Shown piece by piece: positions 30,475-39,615 of a DNA stretch of 64,000 bases; the stretch's first letter is position 1, and each line of letters starts with the position of its first letter. The position numbers were made by a program, and so were the translations under genes. The notes beneath the pieces are model-generated. The model did not search any database, was not told the origin of the DNA, and worked only from the letters and a program-made list of their open reading frames with translations. This stretch comes from Armatimonadota bacterium (GTDB lineage Bacteria > Armatimonadota > Fimbriimonadia > Fimbriimonadales > Fimbriimonadaceae). Where the stretch lies: NCBI GenBank assembly GCA_020161505.1, contig JAIUNY010000005.1, forward strand, positions 72,003 through 136,002, read 5' to 3'.

Positions 30475-33160
30475 CGATATTCACAAGTTTGCCAGGAATC
30501 ACGATGACTTTGCGCACGGTTTTGCCCTCGGTGTGCACTTTCACGCGCTCGCTGGAGAGAGCGGCTTCCTGCATCGCTTCCTGCGAGGCGTCGGCGGGCA
30601 TTTCCAAGGTGTCCCGGAGCTTGCCGTTGACTTGGATCGCCATCGTGATGGTGTCGTCTTGGGCGAGTTCGGCTTGGAACTTCGGCCAGTCCAGATGGTA
30701 GGTGGAATCCTGACCACCCAGCTGCTCCCAGATCTCATCGGAAGTATGGGGAGCGGCGGGGCTGAGGACGAGCACAAGGCTCTGGATCGCCTCGCTCAGG
30801 GCGAGTCGCTCGGATGGATTGGGCTCTCCCAGGCTCTTCAGGAGATCGTTGTAGTCGTTCACCGCCGTCATCGTCGCCGAGATGTAGGTGTTGAAGGCGA
30901 ATCGCTCGATATCCTCGGTGGCTTTGCGAATCAGCTTGTGGGTGATCCGGCGGATGTCCTTCGCTTTGCCTTCCATCGCGGTCGCGTTGATGCTGAGCTT
31001 CCAGGATTCGTCCCAGTGCGTGCTCATGTCGCTGACCAGCCGGAACACGCGAGAGAGGAACCGAACGGCGCCTTGCATGCCGTCGTTCGACCACTGGACC
31101 GCTTGCTCAAAAGGAGCGACAAAGAGTTCGTAGACGCGCAGGGCATCCGCGCCGAATTGCTCGACCGCTTCATCCGGCGTGACGACATTGCCCTTGCTCT
31201 TGGACATGCGTACCCACTTGTAAGTCAGTTCATCGGGCTGATAGTTGGGGACATCCTTGAAGGCGACGAGAATGCCATCTTCGCCGACACCGAGGGATTC
31301 GCCGTCCTTAGGTTGGCGATAGGGGGTCTGGGCGAGCACCTGGCCTTGATTCATCAGGCGAGCGAACGGCTCCTTGACATCTACAAGTCCGGCATCATAG
31401 AGCACTTTTGTCCAGAACCGGGCGTAAAGCAGGTGCATGACCGCGTGCTCGGCTCCTCCGACGTAGCAGTCCACGGGCATCCAATACTTCACCCGCTCGG
31501 GATCCCAGGCTTTCTGTTCGTTGTGCGGGTCGCAGAAGCGGAGGAAGTACCAGCTGGAACACGCGAATCCACCCAGGGTGTCGGTTTCGCGGTGACCGAG
31601 AGCACCGTCGCGGGTCGTCGTGTTCACCCAGTCGGTGATTCGGCTCAGCGGGCTGGAGCCGTCGTCGCTCGGCTCGTAGTTGTCCACGTCGGGGAGTTCG
31701 ACCGGCAGAAGGTCGTCGATGACGGTTTCTGGATTGCCTTCTTTGTCGTAAATGATCGGAATGGGACATCCCCAATATCGCTGGCGGGAGATCAGCCAGT
31801 CGCGGAGCTTGTAGTTGACCTTCTTCTCGCCGATCCCCAGAGCCACGATCCACTCTGCCATGGCGGCGCTGCCTTCGGCATAGCCCATGCCCGAGTACTC
31901 GCCGCTGTTGACGAGAATGCCGTCTTTGGTTTCGAAGACCTTCTTGAACTGCTTGGGATCCGCGAGGTAGTCGGCTTCCGAGGTGTTGTTTTCGCTCAGA
32001 TACGCCGTATCTGGTTTGAAAACCGGCACGACATCCAGGCCGAACTTGACCGCGAAGTCAAAGTCGCGCTGGTCGTGGGCGGGCACCGCCATGATTGCTC
32101 CGGTGCCGTAGCCCATCATTACGTAATCGGCAATGAAGATCGGCACCTTCTTGCCAGTCGCGGGGTTGATCGCGTGGGCTCCTGTGTCCACGCCGGTTTT
32201 TTCGCGGCCTTCGGCTTGGCGGTCGATGTCGCTGAGGGCCTTGGCTTTGCCTTGATATTCGTCAATCTCAGCCTTCTTGGCGTCGTTGGAGTGCTTCTTG
32301 ATCTCCGCGATCAGGGGGTGCTCCGGCGCGAGGACGCAGAACGTCATCCCGAAAATCGTGTCGATTCGAGTGGTGAAGACGCGGAACGTATGGGGTTTCT
32401 CGATGACCTCAAAGCCGTTTTCGTCCGGCCCCGAAGCTGCGCCGGGCAAGACGACCTTCATCTCGAACTCCACGCCCTCGGATCGACCGATCCAGTTGCG
32501 TTGTTGCTGCTTGATCCCCTCGGGCCAGTCGAGCTCGTCGAGATCGTCGATCAGTTGCTGAGCGTAGTTCGTGATCTTGAAGATCCATTGCGGGATCAGC
32601 TTCTTCTCGACGAGGGCTCCGGATCGCTCCGCGCGGCCCCCGATGATCTCCTCGGCGGCAAGCACGGTTTTGTCGATGGGATCCCAGTTGACTTCGATCA
32701 TCTTGCGCTCGGCAAGACCTCGATCATAAAGGAGCTTGAAGATCCACTGCGTCCACTTGTAGTAGCTCGGATCGCTGGATTTGAACTCGCGCGACCAGTC
32801 GTAGCTGATGCCGATGAGTTCCATCTGACGCTGGTAGGTACCAGCGTATTTGTCGATCATTGGGGCGGGGTGGATTTTGTTTTTGATTGCCTCGTTTTCG
32901 GCAGGAAGGCCGAAGGCATCGAACCCCATCGGGTGCAGCACGTTGAAGCCTTGCATGTACTTCATGCGGCACAGAACGTCGGTGGGGATGTAGTTTCGGC
33001 AGTGACCAACGCTGAGCCCGGCTCCGCTGGGGTAGGGGAAAAAGTCAAGGCCGTAGAACTTCTCGCGGCCATCCTCTTCGCGGGTGCGGAAGAGGTCTTG
33101 TTCCTTCCAGCGATCGCGCCACTTCTGCTCAAACAGGGCGGGCTCGTATCGGTCGTGCAT
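30464..33160 (-). CDS. leuS: Leucyl-tRNA synthetase
   Basis: 898 residues, class I synthetase. The HIGH motif is in FPYPSGAGLSVGHCRN (about 41-56), the KMSKS motif reads RMSKSKGN (about 655), and between them lie the CP1 editing domain (about 220-430, with the threonine-rich and GTGAIMAVPAHDQRD editing motifs) and a zinc-less insertion. The anticodon-binding domain (about 700-840) is complete. TAAAAC lies exactly 6 bases before the ATG with no Shine-Dalgarno sequence, another leaderless candidate. A long plus-strand open frame covering this gene is a composition shadow. Confidence 0.97.
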   Translation of the reverse strand: MHDRYEPALFEQKWRDRWKEQDLFRTREEDGREKFYGLDFFPYPSGAGLSVGHCRNYIPTDVLCRMKYMQGFNVLHPMGFDAFGLPAENEAIKNKIHPAPMIDKYAGTYQRQMELIGISYDWSREFKSSDPSYYKWTQWIFKLLYDRGLAERKMIEVNWDPIDKTVLAAEEIIGGRAERSGALVEKKLIPQWIFKITNYAQQLIDDLDELDWPEGIKQQQRNWIGRSEGVEFEMKVVLPGAASGPDENGFEVIEKPHTFRVFTTRIDTIFGMTFCVLAPEHPLIAEIKKHSNDAKKAEIDEYQGKAKALSDIDRQAEGREKTGVDTGAHAINPATGKKVPIFIADYVMMGYGTGAIMAVPAHDQRDFDFAVKFGLDVVPVFKPDTAYLSENNTSEADYLADPKQFKKVFETKDGILVNSGEYSGMGYAEGSAAMAEWIVALGIGEKKVNYKLRDWLISRQRYWGCPIPIIYDKEGNPETVIDDLLPVELPDVDNYEPSDDGSSPLSRITDWVNTTTRDGALGHRETDTLGGFACSSWYFLRFCDPHNEQKAWDPERVKYWMPVDCYVGGAEHAVMHLLYARFWTKVLYDAGLVDVKEPFARLMNQGQVLAQTPYRQPKDGESLGVGEDGILVAFKDVPNYQPDELTYKWVRMSKSKGNVVTPDEAVEQFGADALRVYELFVAPFEQAVQWSNDGMQGAVRFLSRVFRLVSDMSTHWDESWKLSINATAMEGKAKDIRRITHKLIRKATEDIERFAFNTYISATMTAVNDYNDLLKSLGEPNPSERLALSEAIQSLVLVLSPAAPHTSDEIWEQLGGQDSTYHLDWPKFQAELAQDDTITMAIQVNGKLRDTLEMPADASQEAMQEAALSSERVKVHTEGKTVRKVIVIPGKLVNIVAN

Positions 33161-33215
33161 CCTTCGGTTTTACCCGCGAGCCACGAGGTTTCCCGGGCGT
33201 GCGCGGAGGCGGCCC

Positions 33216-33260
33216 GAAAAAGAAAAATGCCAGCCGGATCCGCGAGGATGATCGGCTGGC
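33216..33260 (-). terminator. Terminator after the large exported protein gene
   Basis: GCCAGCCG / CGGCTGGC (8 bp plus an inner GAT/ATC extension) with AAAAAGAAAAAT on the left, i.e. a T-rich run downstream on the minus strand. Confidence 0.88.
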
Positions 33261-33294
33261 GATTGGCTTTTACCCTGATATTCTCGTGTTGGGT

Positions 33295-35424
33295 TTAAGT
33301 TGGGGGGACTTCGCGCGGGCGACGCTCGTTGCGTCGGTTGGCGAACTCTTGCATGCGAGCCATCACGGCCTGGACGTTCTCTCGAAACTCGGTCGGAAGC
33401 GACTCGTAGGAGCCGAACTTTTGCGCTTGGGTGATTCCGTCGGCGCGCCGCTGGATCACCGTATTGTCAGCCCAAGTGACGGTGAATCGGTACTCAACTT
33501 CGTTGACAGGCGCGTATTCGTTGAACTGACTCAAGTCGAATTGATCCCCTCGCTGGCGTCCTTGAATCTGCACCGTCGACATCGCCATCCCCACTTGCTC
33601 AGCCGACAGCGTGACGGTGTGCCCGGTTCGTGAGTTGCGCGCAATCACGCGTTGGTCAACATCCAAGCTCACCGTGATTTGGCCTTGATTCGCGAGTCCA
33701 TCCTTGAGGAGTTCGGTGCGTTCCTGCGCGAACATGCCCCCTCTGCCCATGCCTTGCGGGCCACCGCGCTGTCGTTCGTTGGCCTCTCCTCGACCATCCT
33801 GTTGCGTGATCCTCGCCGGGCCTTGGGGTGAGTTAAACACGGTCCAGTCGAGCCAGGATTTGCTCAAGGCGTTCAGGGGAAGACTCGTCGTCTCGGTGTT
33901 GCCGATCTTGCCTTTGAGCGCGGCGTACATGATGAGACCCTCGTTGTTGGGAGAATACAGATCCCGGAGTTCTCCCTCGGTGGATCCGCCCGCGAGGAGC
34001 CGAAGACTACGGAACTCCCAGCCGGTCGGGCGTGCCCAATCGGTGAGAGTGCTCGCGAACTTGGCCTTGGTGTCGAGAGTCAGGCCAGGATTGGCCCCGG
34101 TAAACGCGGCGAAGACCGACTTGACCTCTCCGCGGTCACGCCGCGTGTTCCAGGAGTGCCACCTGACGGCGGGGGAAATCGTGATCCAGCCGTTCTCTTG
34201 GGTTGTGGCAAATTGAGGGTTGCTCAGAGCGGAATTCACTTCGCCACGACCAAGGAGACCTGCGATCTGCGTGAAGACCTCGTCGGGGAAGCTGATGACC
34301 ACGTTTTGTCCTTGCGGAAGCGCGCCGAGGATGACTTCTCCAGCCGGAGCCCAGGGCTCGTGGGTGACCGGATCATTGAGCTTGGCTCGCACCTCGGGCG
34401 TGACCATATTGATGTCGGGCCGATCGCTGCCCATGAGAGCCAAGATCGTGGCGTTCGGCGAGTTGGTCGCCCCGGGGCTGACATCGAATGGAACGTTGGT
34501 CGTAAGGCCACGACTGAGATCGAGGAATGTGCCACGTCCGCCCATGTTCATGCCGTTTTGGTCGAGCATTTGCACCTGGATCGAGTAGGTGAGGAGTCCG
34601 TTCCGGGTGACGACGACGAGGTATTTCGCGACTTCTCGATCCGCCATCTGGGCCAGGCCTTGGAGTCGCTCCGACATTCCTCGTGGAGAGTTCCCGCTTG
34701 CTTCAGCTTGCTTGAGTGCGTCCTGCGCTTGCTTCAGCGCCGACTGCATGCCGGACTTGTACTGGCTGCCCAGCACGGCCAGAACCTTTTGTGTCGCATT
34801 GGGGGCGAGCTTCTGGTAGCGATTCGGGCGGTTGCTGAACACCACGCGCTGACCGAGATCCATTTGAGCCAGCTGGGCGGCAGGAAGCGAGGCCGCGATC
34901 TGCTGATACTGATCGTCGGATCCCATGATTTGGGCGAAAGCTCCGCCTGGTCCGCGCCCTCCCGGGCCTCCGCCGGGGCCACCCTGTCCGGGGCCACCTT
35001 GGATGGTCACGCCCGGCGGAAGACTCTGTCCTCCCCCCGCGCTCTGCTGCGTCGGGGCCGGGGCTTGTTGGGCCTTGACGATCAGATCTGCCGTCCACTT
35101 TTGCATCTGTTGCTTGGCGGCGGCATCGACATCTTGGCCTCGGGTGAGGATGTAACCCGTCTGCCCGGGAATCCACTTGAAACCGGTGGCGGCAGCGATC
35201 TGCGCCATCAGATCTTGGAGTTCAACACCGTTTGCCCGAAGACCAACCACTTCATTGGCGATGGCGGGCGAAACGGCCAGCGGAGTGCCGGCTTGCTGCC
35301 CAATCGCGGGGATCACATCCCCCAGGGTGTCCGCGCCGATGGTGAGGGAAATGCTTTGCGCTTGAACCCAAGCGACGCATCCCAAGGCCGCAATCAGGCC
35401 AGCGGTGCGCGAGAACGTCTTCAT
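33295..35424 (-). CDS. Large exported protein with an STN-like N-terminal domain
   Basis: 709 residues. A signal peptide (1-22, ending VQAQ) precedes an STN/secretin-N-like domain at about 24-95 (LTIGADTLGDVIPAIGQQAG...LQDLMAQIAAATGFKW), the fold seen at the start of secretins and TonB receptors. Next comes a Gly/Gln/Pro-rich linker (about 118-165). The rest is a long region without recognised motifs and with a second Gly/Arg-rich patch (about 560-585). There is no secretin or beta-barrel signature, so the STN domain may act alone in binding. Function unknown. The linker composition matches the Spy-like protein and histidine kinase elsewhere in the window. Confidence 0.65.
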   Translation of the reverse strand: MKTFSRTAGLIAALGCVAWVQAQSISLTIGADTLGDVIPAIGQQAGTPLAVSPAIANEVVGLRANGVELQDLMAQIAAATGFKWIPGQTGYILTRGQDVDAAAKQQMQKWTADLIVKAQQAPAPTQQSAGGGQSLPPGVTIQGGPGQGGPGGGPGGRGPGGAFAQIMGSDDQYQQIAASLPAAQLAQMDLGQRVVFSNRPNRYQKLAPNATQKVLAVLGSQYKSGMQSALKQAQDALKQAEASGNSPRGMSERLQGLAQMADREVAKYLVVVTRNGLLTYSIQVQMLDQNGMNMGGRGTFLDLSRGLTTNVPFDVSPGATNSPNATILALMGSDRPDINMVTPEVRAKLNDPVTHEPWAPAGEVILGALPQGQNVVISFPDEVFTQIAGLLGRGEVNSALSNPQFATTQENGWITISPAVRWHSWNTRRDRGEVKSVFAAFTGANPGLTLDTKAKFASTLTDWARPTGWEFRSLRLLAGGSTEGELRDLYSPNNEGLIMYAALKGKIGNTETTSLPLNALSKSWLDWTVFNSPQGPARITQQDGRGEANERQRGGPQGMGRGGMFAQERTELLKDGLANQGQITVSLDVDQRVIARNSRTGHTVTLSAEQVGMAMSTVQIQGRQRGDQFDLSQFNEYAPVNEVEYRFTVTWADNTVIQRRADGITQAQKFGSYESLPTEFRENVQAVMARMQEFANRRNERRPREVPPT

Positions 35425-35498
35425 GCCCGTTCTGACGCGCCGCAGCCGGAAGAGTTTAATGACGTCCCGAAATCGCTCGAAAAAAGACTGGGGCTAGG

Positions 35499-35504
35499 TA
35501 GATT
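35499..35504 (+). promoter_or_regulatory. -10 box of rluD
   Basis: TAGATT, spacer CGGGGG (6 bases), then ATG. Confidence 0.5.
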
Positions 35505-35510
35505 CGGGGG

Positions 35511-36425
35511 ATGAAATACGTGGCAGAAGGCAAAGAGAGGCTGGATCGCTTTCTGTCGAGAAAGCTCCCGGATCACAGCCGGAGCAAGATTGTGAAGTGC
35601 ATCGAAGACGGGTCGGTGCTGGTGGAAGGCGAAGTCGCCACGAAGTCTGGGTTCCAGCTCAAGCCGGGCTGGGAAGTCGAGATCGGGGAGATTCCTGAGA
35701 CCGCTCCCCACGATATGACCCCGGTTCCCATGGACTTGGAGATCGTGTATGAAGACGAGGCTCTGCTTGTGGTGAACAAGCCACGCGGACTCGCGGTTCA
35801 TCCCGCCGATAGCCACACCGGCCCGACACTCGTTCACGGCCTGCTCGCGCGGGCACATGGGCTCAGTGAGATGGGGGGATCGTTCCGCCCCGGCATCGTC
35901 CACCGACTGGACAAAGAGACCACGGGTCTCATGATTGTCGCGAAGAGCGACGCTTCGCATCGAGAGCTCAGCGAGCAGATTCAGGCTCGATCCGTGCAGC
36001 GGCGATATGTGGCCCTGGCAAGAGGATTTCCCGCGCATCAGCGGTTCACGATCGATGCCCCGATCGGGCGTCATCAGGGGATTCCCACGCGGATGACGGT
36101 GAAGAACACCGGGAAGGCGGCCGTGACCCATGTGCGAGTCATCGGGGTCGCTCCGGAAGACAAAGGGAGCCTGCTCGCCTGCCGACTCGAAACGGGCCGA
36201 ACGCACCAGATCCGGGTGCACCTGAGTCACTTTGGTTTCCCCGTGCTGGGGGATGCGATCTATGCGCCGGATGACTGGAAGTCGGGCCCGATGCACCTGC
36301 ATGCAGCGGCTCTTAAGTTCCTGCATCCGTTTTCGGGAGAGGAAATTGCGGCCTACGCGGCGCCGCCGGAGGATTTCCTCGGCCGCGAACTCATCACGGA
36401 ATCCCTAGTGGTGGGGTGGGAATGA
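35511..36425 (+). CDS. rluD: 23S rRNA pseudouridine synthase, RluD family
   Basis: 304 residues. The N-terminal S4 RNA-binding domain (about 10-65, RLDRFLSRKLPDHSRSKI) is followed by the RluA/RluD catalytic domain. Catalytic Asp134 lies in HRLDKETTGLMIVAKS; ALARG, RTHQIRVHL and PVLGDAIY are also present. RluD converts uridines of 23S helix 69 to pseudouridine; distinguishing RluD from close paralogues rests on the S4 domain and length. The -10 box is 6 bases before the ATG. The RadC-like gene starts inside its last codons. Confidence 0.92.
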   Translation: MKYVAEGKERLDRFLSRKLPDHSRSKIVKCIEDGSVLVEGEVATKSGFQLKPGWEVEIGEIPETAPHDMTPVPMDLEIVYEDEALLVVNKPRGLAVHPADSHTGPTLVHGLLARAHGLSEMGGSFRPGIVHRLDKETTGLMIVAKSDASHRELSEQIQARSVQRRYVALARGFPAHQRFTIDAPIGRHQGIPTRMTVKNTGKAAVTHVRVIGVAPEDKGSLLACRLETGRTHQIRVHLSHFGFPVLGDAIYAPDDWKSGPMHLHAAALKFLHPFSGEEIAAYAAPPEDFLGRELITESLVVGWE

Positions 36426-37075
36426 GCGTGGGGGACGCTTACCGCCGGATTCAGCAGCACGGGCTCAAAGCGGTCTCGACGGCGGATCTGATGTGCATGA
36501 TCCTGAGCCGGGAAGAGCGGGATATCGAAGCCAATGAGCGGGCCGCGATGGACATCGTGCGCCGCTACCCAGGCTCTCGGCTGATGGACCTCAGTCAGGC
36601 TGAGCTTCATTCAGTCGCTGGGATCGAGGGATACGAAGGTCTTCGGCTTCTCGCCGCGATGGAACTCGGGCGTCGAGTGGCGGGGCAGGGGAAGCAGCTG
36701 GTCGAGAGCATTTCTGATCAGGAGCAGGCGTATCAGGTTTTTCGGTGGTTGGAAAACGAGGCGCAAGAGCACTTTTGCGCGGCATTCTTGAATACCAAGG
36801 CCGCGATTCTCTCCACAAAAGTGATCCATATCGGAACGCTGAACATGAGCGTCGTGGGGGCACGGGAGTTGTTTAGGGAAGCCGTTCGTGAAAATGCAGC
36901 GAGTGTGATCGTGGCCCACAATCATCCGAGTGGCGATCCCACCCCGTCTCCGGAGGATCTGGCCATTACGAGAAAGCTGGCTGAAGTCGGAGAGCTCCTG
37001 GATGTTCCCGTTCTCGATCACATCATCATCGGGCAAGGAAAGTACGTCAGCTTGCACCAGATGGGCGCGATTTAG
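36422..37075 (+). CDS. radC: RadC/JAB-domain protein
   Basis: 217 residues from the ATG at 36422, overlapping the rluD stop (ATGA). The N-terminal helix-hairpin-helix-like part (about 1-85) is followed by the JAB metalloprotease-fold domain with HIGTLNMS, HNHPSGDPTPSPEDLAITRKL and a catalytic-type Asp in PVLDHIIIGQG. The metal-binding His-x-His and Asp are all present. RadC proteins are annotated as DNA-repair factors, but the role is unproven. The product is complete. Convergent with the serpin-like gene. Confidence 0.9.
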   Translation: MSVGDAYRRIQQHGLKAVSTADLMCMILSREERDIEANERAAMDIVRRYPGSRLMDLSQAELHSVAGIEGYEGLRLLAAMELGRRVAGQGKQLVESISDQEQAYQVFRWLENEAQEHFCAAFLNTKAAILSTKVIHIGTLNMSVVGARELFREAVRENAASVIVAHNHPSGDPTPSPEDLAITRKLAEVGELLDVPVLDHIIIGQGKYVSLHQMGAI

Positions 37076-37116
37076 AGTCGATTAGCTCCCGGTCAGGGCC
37101 CCCCGAGGAGGGGTTA

Positions 37117-38169
37117 TTATGGCACGTAGGCGAGGACAAGCGGAAGCTCTTCTTCCGAATCCCAGAGAACAAACCAGGTGGACGTGGTGGATTTTTCCCC
37201 GGGGACTTGGAGGTTCATGTGTTGCCAGATCGGGCCAAGCTTGTAGTCACCGGTGATCTCGACGGACATGTTTCGGAAGTCGTTTTGACCTTCAAAAATG
37301 CTTGCCGCGCCATGTTGTTCGATCAGTGATTCCAGATCGAACTTGGCAGGGAGGGTCAACGAAGGAATGGTGAATTTTTCGCCAGACTTCGATGTGTCGG
37401 GCAACCCATTGAGCATCGACTGCGCGGTCGCTCCTTGAGCGGGCCAGGCAAAGAGCTTCAGTCCCGGACCGTTGATCGGAATCTCCGCTCCGGTGACGTT
37501 TCCGATCTGGAAAAAGGTGGCGCGATCAGGTTCGGGGTTGATGGTGAGGGCGGTCACGGCAACACCGAGGCTCATCACACGCTTGCTGAACGGCTTGGGA
37601 TGAACGGCGGCAGGATCTCCGGTGGCGCGTTTCATCCACGTATCGACGGCACGCTCGGCGGTGAGACCGACGCTGCCCAGGCGGATGATGTCAACGTCGT
37701 TATGCTCCGCCATGTCTTTGACAAAGGGCTCTTCGAGCTTCATCGGCCAGATCATCCACATGGACGACCGCACCCGGATGGCATCGGAGCCGCGCAAACG
37801 GCCGAGCCAGTCGCTGAATCCCTGATTGAGCGAGAACTCATCCGCTTGGTCTGAGGCGAGGAGGGAAGTCACCGCGCCAAAACTCTGGCTCTCGGCTCCG
37901 CTGAGCAGAGCGAGCCCGATCTGGTATGTCCCGACGAGACTGATCGCGACCGGCTTCTTTCCCGCGATTTTCGGAAGGGAATCCGCGGTTTTGGCGGCGA
38001 AGGAAAGGTAGTTGCGGCGGAAGATCTCGACGTCGTTATCAACCGGTTCTCTGGCCCGGAAGGTGTACTTTTCGGTGGGGGAGACGTAGGTGCTTGAGGG
38101 GCACCCGGCGAGAGCCAGCACGCAAAAAACGAGACCCGCCCCTTTGGCCAGAGCGATCCACCGAATCAT
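37117..38169 (-). CDS. Divergent serpin-like lipoprotein
   Basis: 350 residues from the ATG at 38169; upstream in-frame sequence is rejected because this start gives a lipoprotein signal (LAGC, Cys23). The body follows serpin order: NYLSFAAKTADSLPK, then ISLVGTYQIGLALLSGAESQSFGAV (the SPxSI...LGA region), SSMWMIWPMKLEEPFVKDM, AVDTWMKRATG (the NxWVxxxT region), then IPSLTLPAKFDLESLIEQHGAASIF and DFRNMS. The reactive-centre region is short and degenerate, and the F-W-K/F core motifs are missing, so inhibitory activity is doubtful. The family call is by pattern and moderate. A CACAAT box lies 6 bases before the ATG. Confidence 0.55.
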   Translation of the reverse strand: MIRWIALAKGAGLVFCVLALAGCPSSTYVSPTEKYTFRAREPVDNDVEIFRRNYLSFAAKTADSLPKIAGKKPVAISLVGTYQIGLALLSGAESQSFGAVTSLLASDQADEFSLNQGFSDWLGRLRGSDAIRVRSSMWMIWPMKLEEPFVKDMAEHNDVDIIRLGSVGLTAERAVDTWMKRATGDPAAVHPKPFSKRVMSLGVAVTALTINPEPDRATFFQIGNVTGAEIPINGPGLKLFAWPAQGATAQSMLNGLPDTSKSGEKFTIPSLTLPAKFDLESLIEQHGAASIFEGQNDFRNMSVEITGDYKLGPIWQHMNLQVPGEKSTTSTWFVLWDSEEELPLVLAYVP

Positions 38170-38362
38170 GGATTGATTGTGCGCGAAGTAGCGCCTTCCG
38201 GCACGGGTCACACCAGGCACCAGGCGAGAGCTTCCGCGATCCTTCACGAAAGGGTGCATCTTCTGATCATTTCCGGTATGCTCTTGCGGTTCTACAGCCC
38301 CGGTATTCGCACGAGTGGAGGGCCACTGGCGACAAGACGCGCGGCGATGGAGTTTGAAATCG

Positions 38363-39607
38363 ATGATTCGGAACAGCTTGTTACAAATCGGAGCCTGCGC
38401 CATGGCGCTGGCAAGCCTCGCGTGGTTGGGCGGATGTAAGGATACTGCAGCGAGCGGCGGCGACACAAAAGAGCCCGCCGCCAGCGGGGGCGGTGCCACA
38501 GCCACGGGCGATGTGATCAAGATTGGTCTTGTCGCCAGCCAAGGCGGCGACCTGCGTCCCTGGGGGCAGGACTGCATCGCCGGAGCGCGGCTTGCGGAGG
38601 CAGAAATCAACGCAGCCGGTGGGATCGGCGGCAAGAAGATCCAGCTGATCGTCGAAGACAGCAACTCGAAGCCCGAAGAGGGCAAGAGCGCGGCGGAAAA
38701 GCTCGCAAGTGAAGGCGTTATCGGTCTGGTCGGTGAAGTCGCGAGCGGCATCACCCTGCAAATGAAGACGGTGGCGATGGATCGAGGCCTGCCTCTGATC
38801 GCGGTCGGCGCTACGAACCCGGATGTCACGAAGGACTCCAATGGTCTCGTGAGCCGCGTGTGCTACACCGACGACGTGCAGGGCCCGGTCATGGCTTTCT
38901 TTGCCTACAATGACCTGAAACTCCGCAAGGTCGCGATCATGACGGACAACAAGCAGCCTTACTCCCAAGGCCTGTCCGCCTCCTTCGCCAAGCGATTCAA
39001 GGAGCTCGGCGGCGAGATCGTTGGGGAAGAGTTCTATCAATCCGGCGAGAACCAGTTCGGCGGGCAGCTGACCAGTATCAAGTCGAAGAACCCGGACGGA
39101 ATCTTCATGAGCGGCTACTTCACCGAAGTCGGCCCTATGGCGCGACAGATTCGCCAGCAAGGCATGACCAATGTGAAGCTGATGGGTGGCGACGGCTGGG
39201 ACAGCACGGAACTCACTTCCAGCGGCGGCGACGCGATTGTCGGCGGTTACTTCTGCAACCACTACAACAACGCCGAGGATCGCCCGGAAGTCCAAGACTT
39301 CCTGAAGAAGTTCCGCGAAGCCAACAACGGAAACGATCCGGGAACGACGATGGCTGCGCTTGGGTACGACGCCACCATGCTGATGATCGATGCTCTGAAG
39401 CGGATGGACGCAGCTAAGGCAACGATGGACAGCGCGACTCTGGCGAAGACGATTTCCGAAACCGTGGACTTCCCAGGGGTGAGCGGAAAGATCACTCTCC
39501 AGGGCATGAACGGCGACCCGGAGAAGCGCGCGCTTGTGGTGCAAGTGACCAAGACCGGTCAAGAGTTTGTGAAGGCTTACGAGCCCTCTGAAGTCGTCGC
39601 GAAGTAA
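38363..39607 (+). CDS. Branched-chain amino-acid ABC transporter binding lipoprotein
   Basis: 414 residues from the ATG at 38363. The signal ends in a lipobox LGGC (Cys25), followed by a Gly/Ala/Ser linker. The rest is a type I periplasmic binding protein of the LivJ/LivK kind: IKIGLVASQGGDLRPWGQD, LIVEDSNSKPEEGKSAAEKL, AVGATNPDVTK, a C-lobe with QIRQQGMTNVKLMGGDGWDS and YDATMLMIDAL. It captures the substrate outside the membrane for LivHMG. GGAG lies 11-14 bases before the ATG. First gene of the liv operon; 9 bases to livH. Confidence 0.92.
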   Translation: MIRNSLLQIGACAMALASLAWLGGCKDTAASGGDTKEPAASGGGATATGDVIKIGLVASQGGDLRPWGQDCIAGARLAEAEINAAGGIGGKKIQLIVEDSNSKPEEGKSAAEKLASEGVIGLVGEVASGITLQMKTVAMDRGLPLIAVGATNPDVTKDSNGLVSRVCYTDDVQGPVMAFFAYNDLKLRKVAIMTDNKQPYSQGLSASFAKRFKELGGEIVGEEFYQSGENQFGGQLTSIKSKNPDGIFMSGYFTEVGPMARQIRQQGMTNVKLMGGDGWDSTELTSSGGDAIVGGYFCNHYNNAEDRPEVQDFLKKFREANNGNDPGTTMAALGYDATMLMIDALKRMDAAKATMDSATLAKTISETVDFPGVSGKITLQGMNGDPEKRALVVQVTKTGQEFVKAYEPSEVVAK

Positions 39608-39615
39608 TCCTCCGC

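Noticed and set aside
30221-33298. 1025-codon plus-strand open frame
   Set aside because: It lies opposite leuS, whose synthetase motifs are intact; a GC-rich codon-position shadow with no family resemblance.
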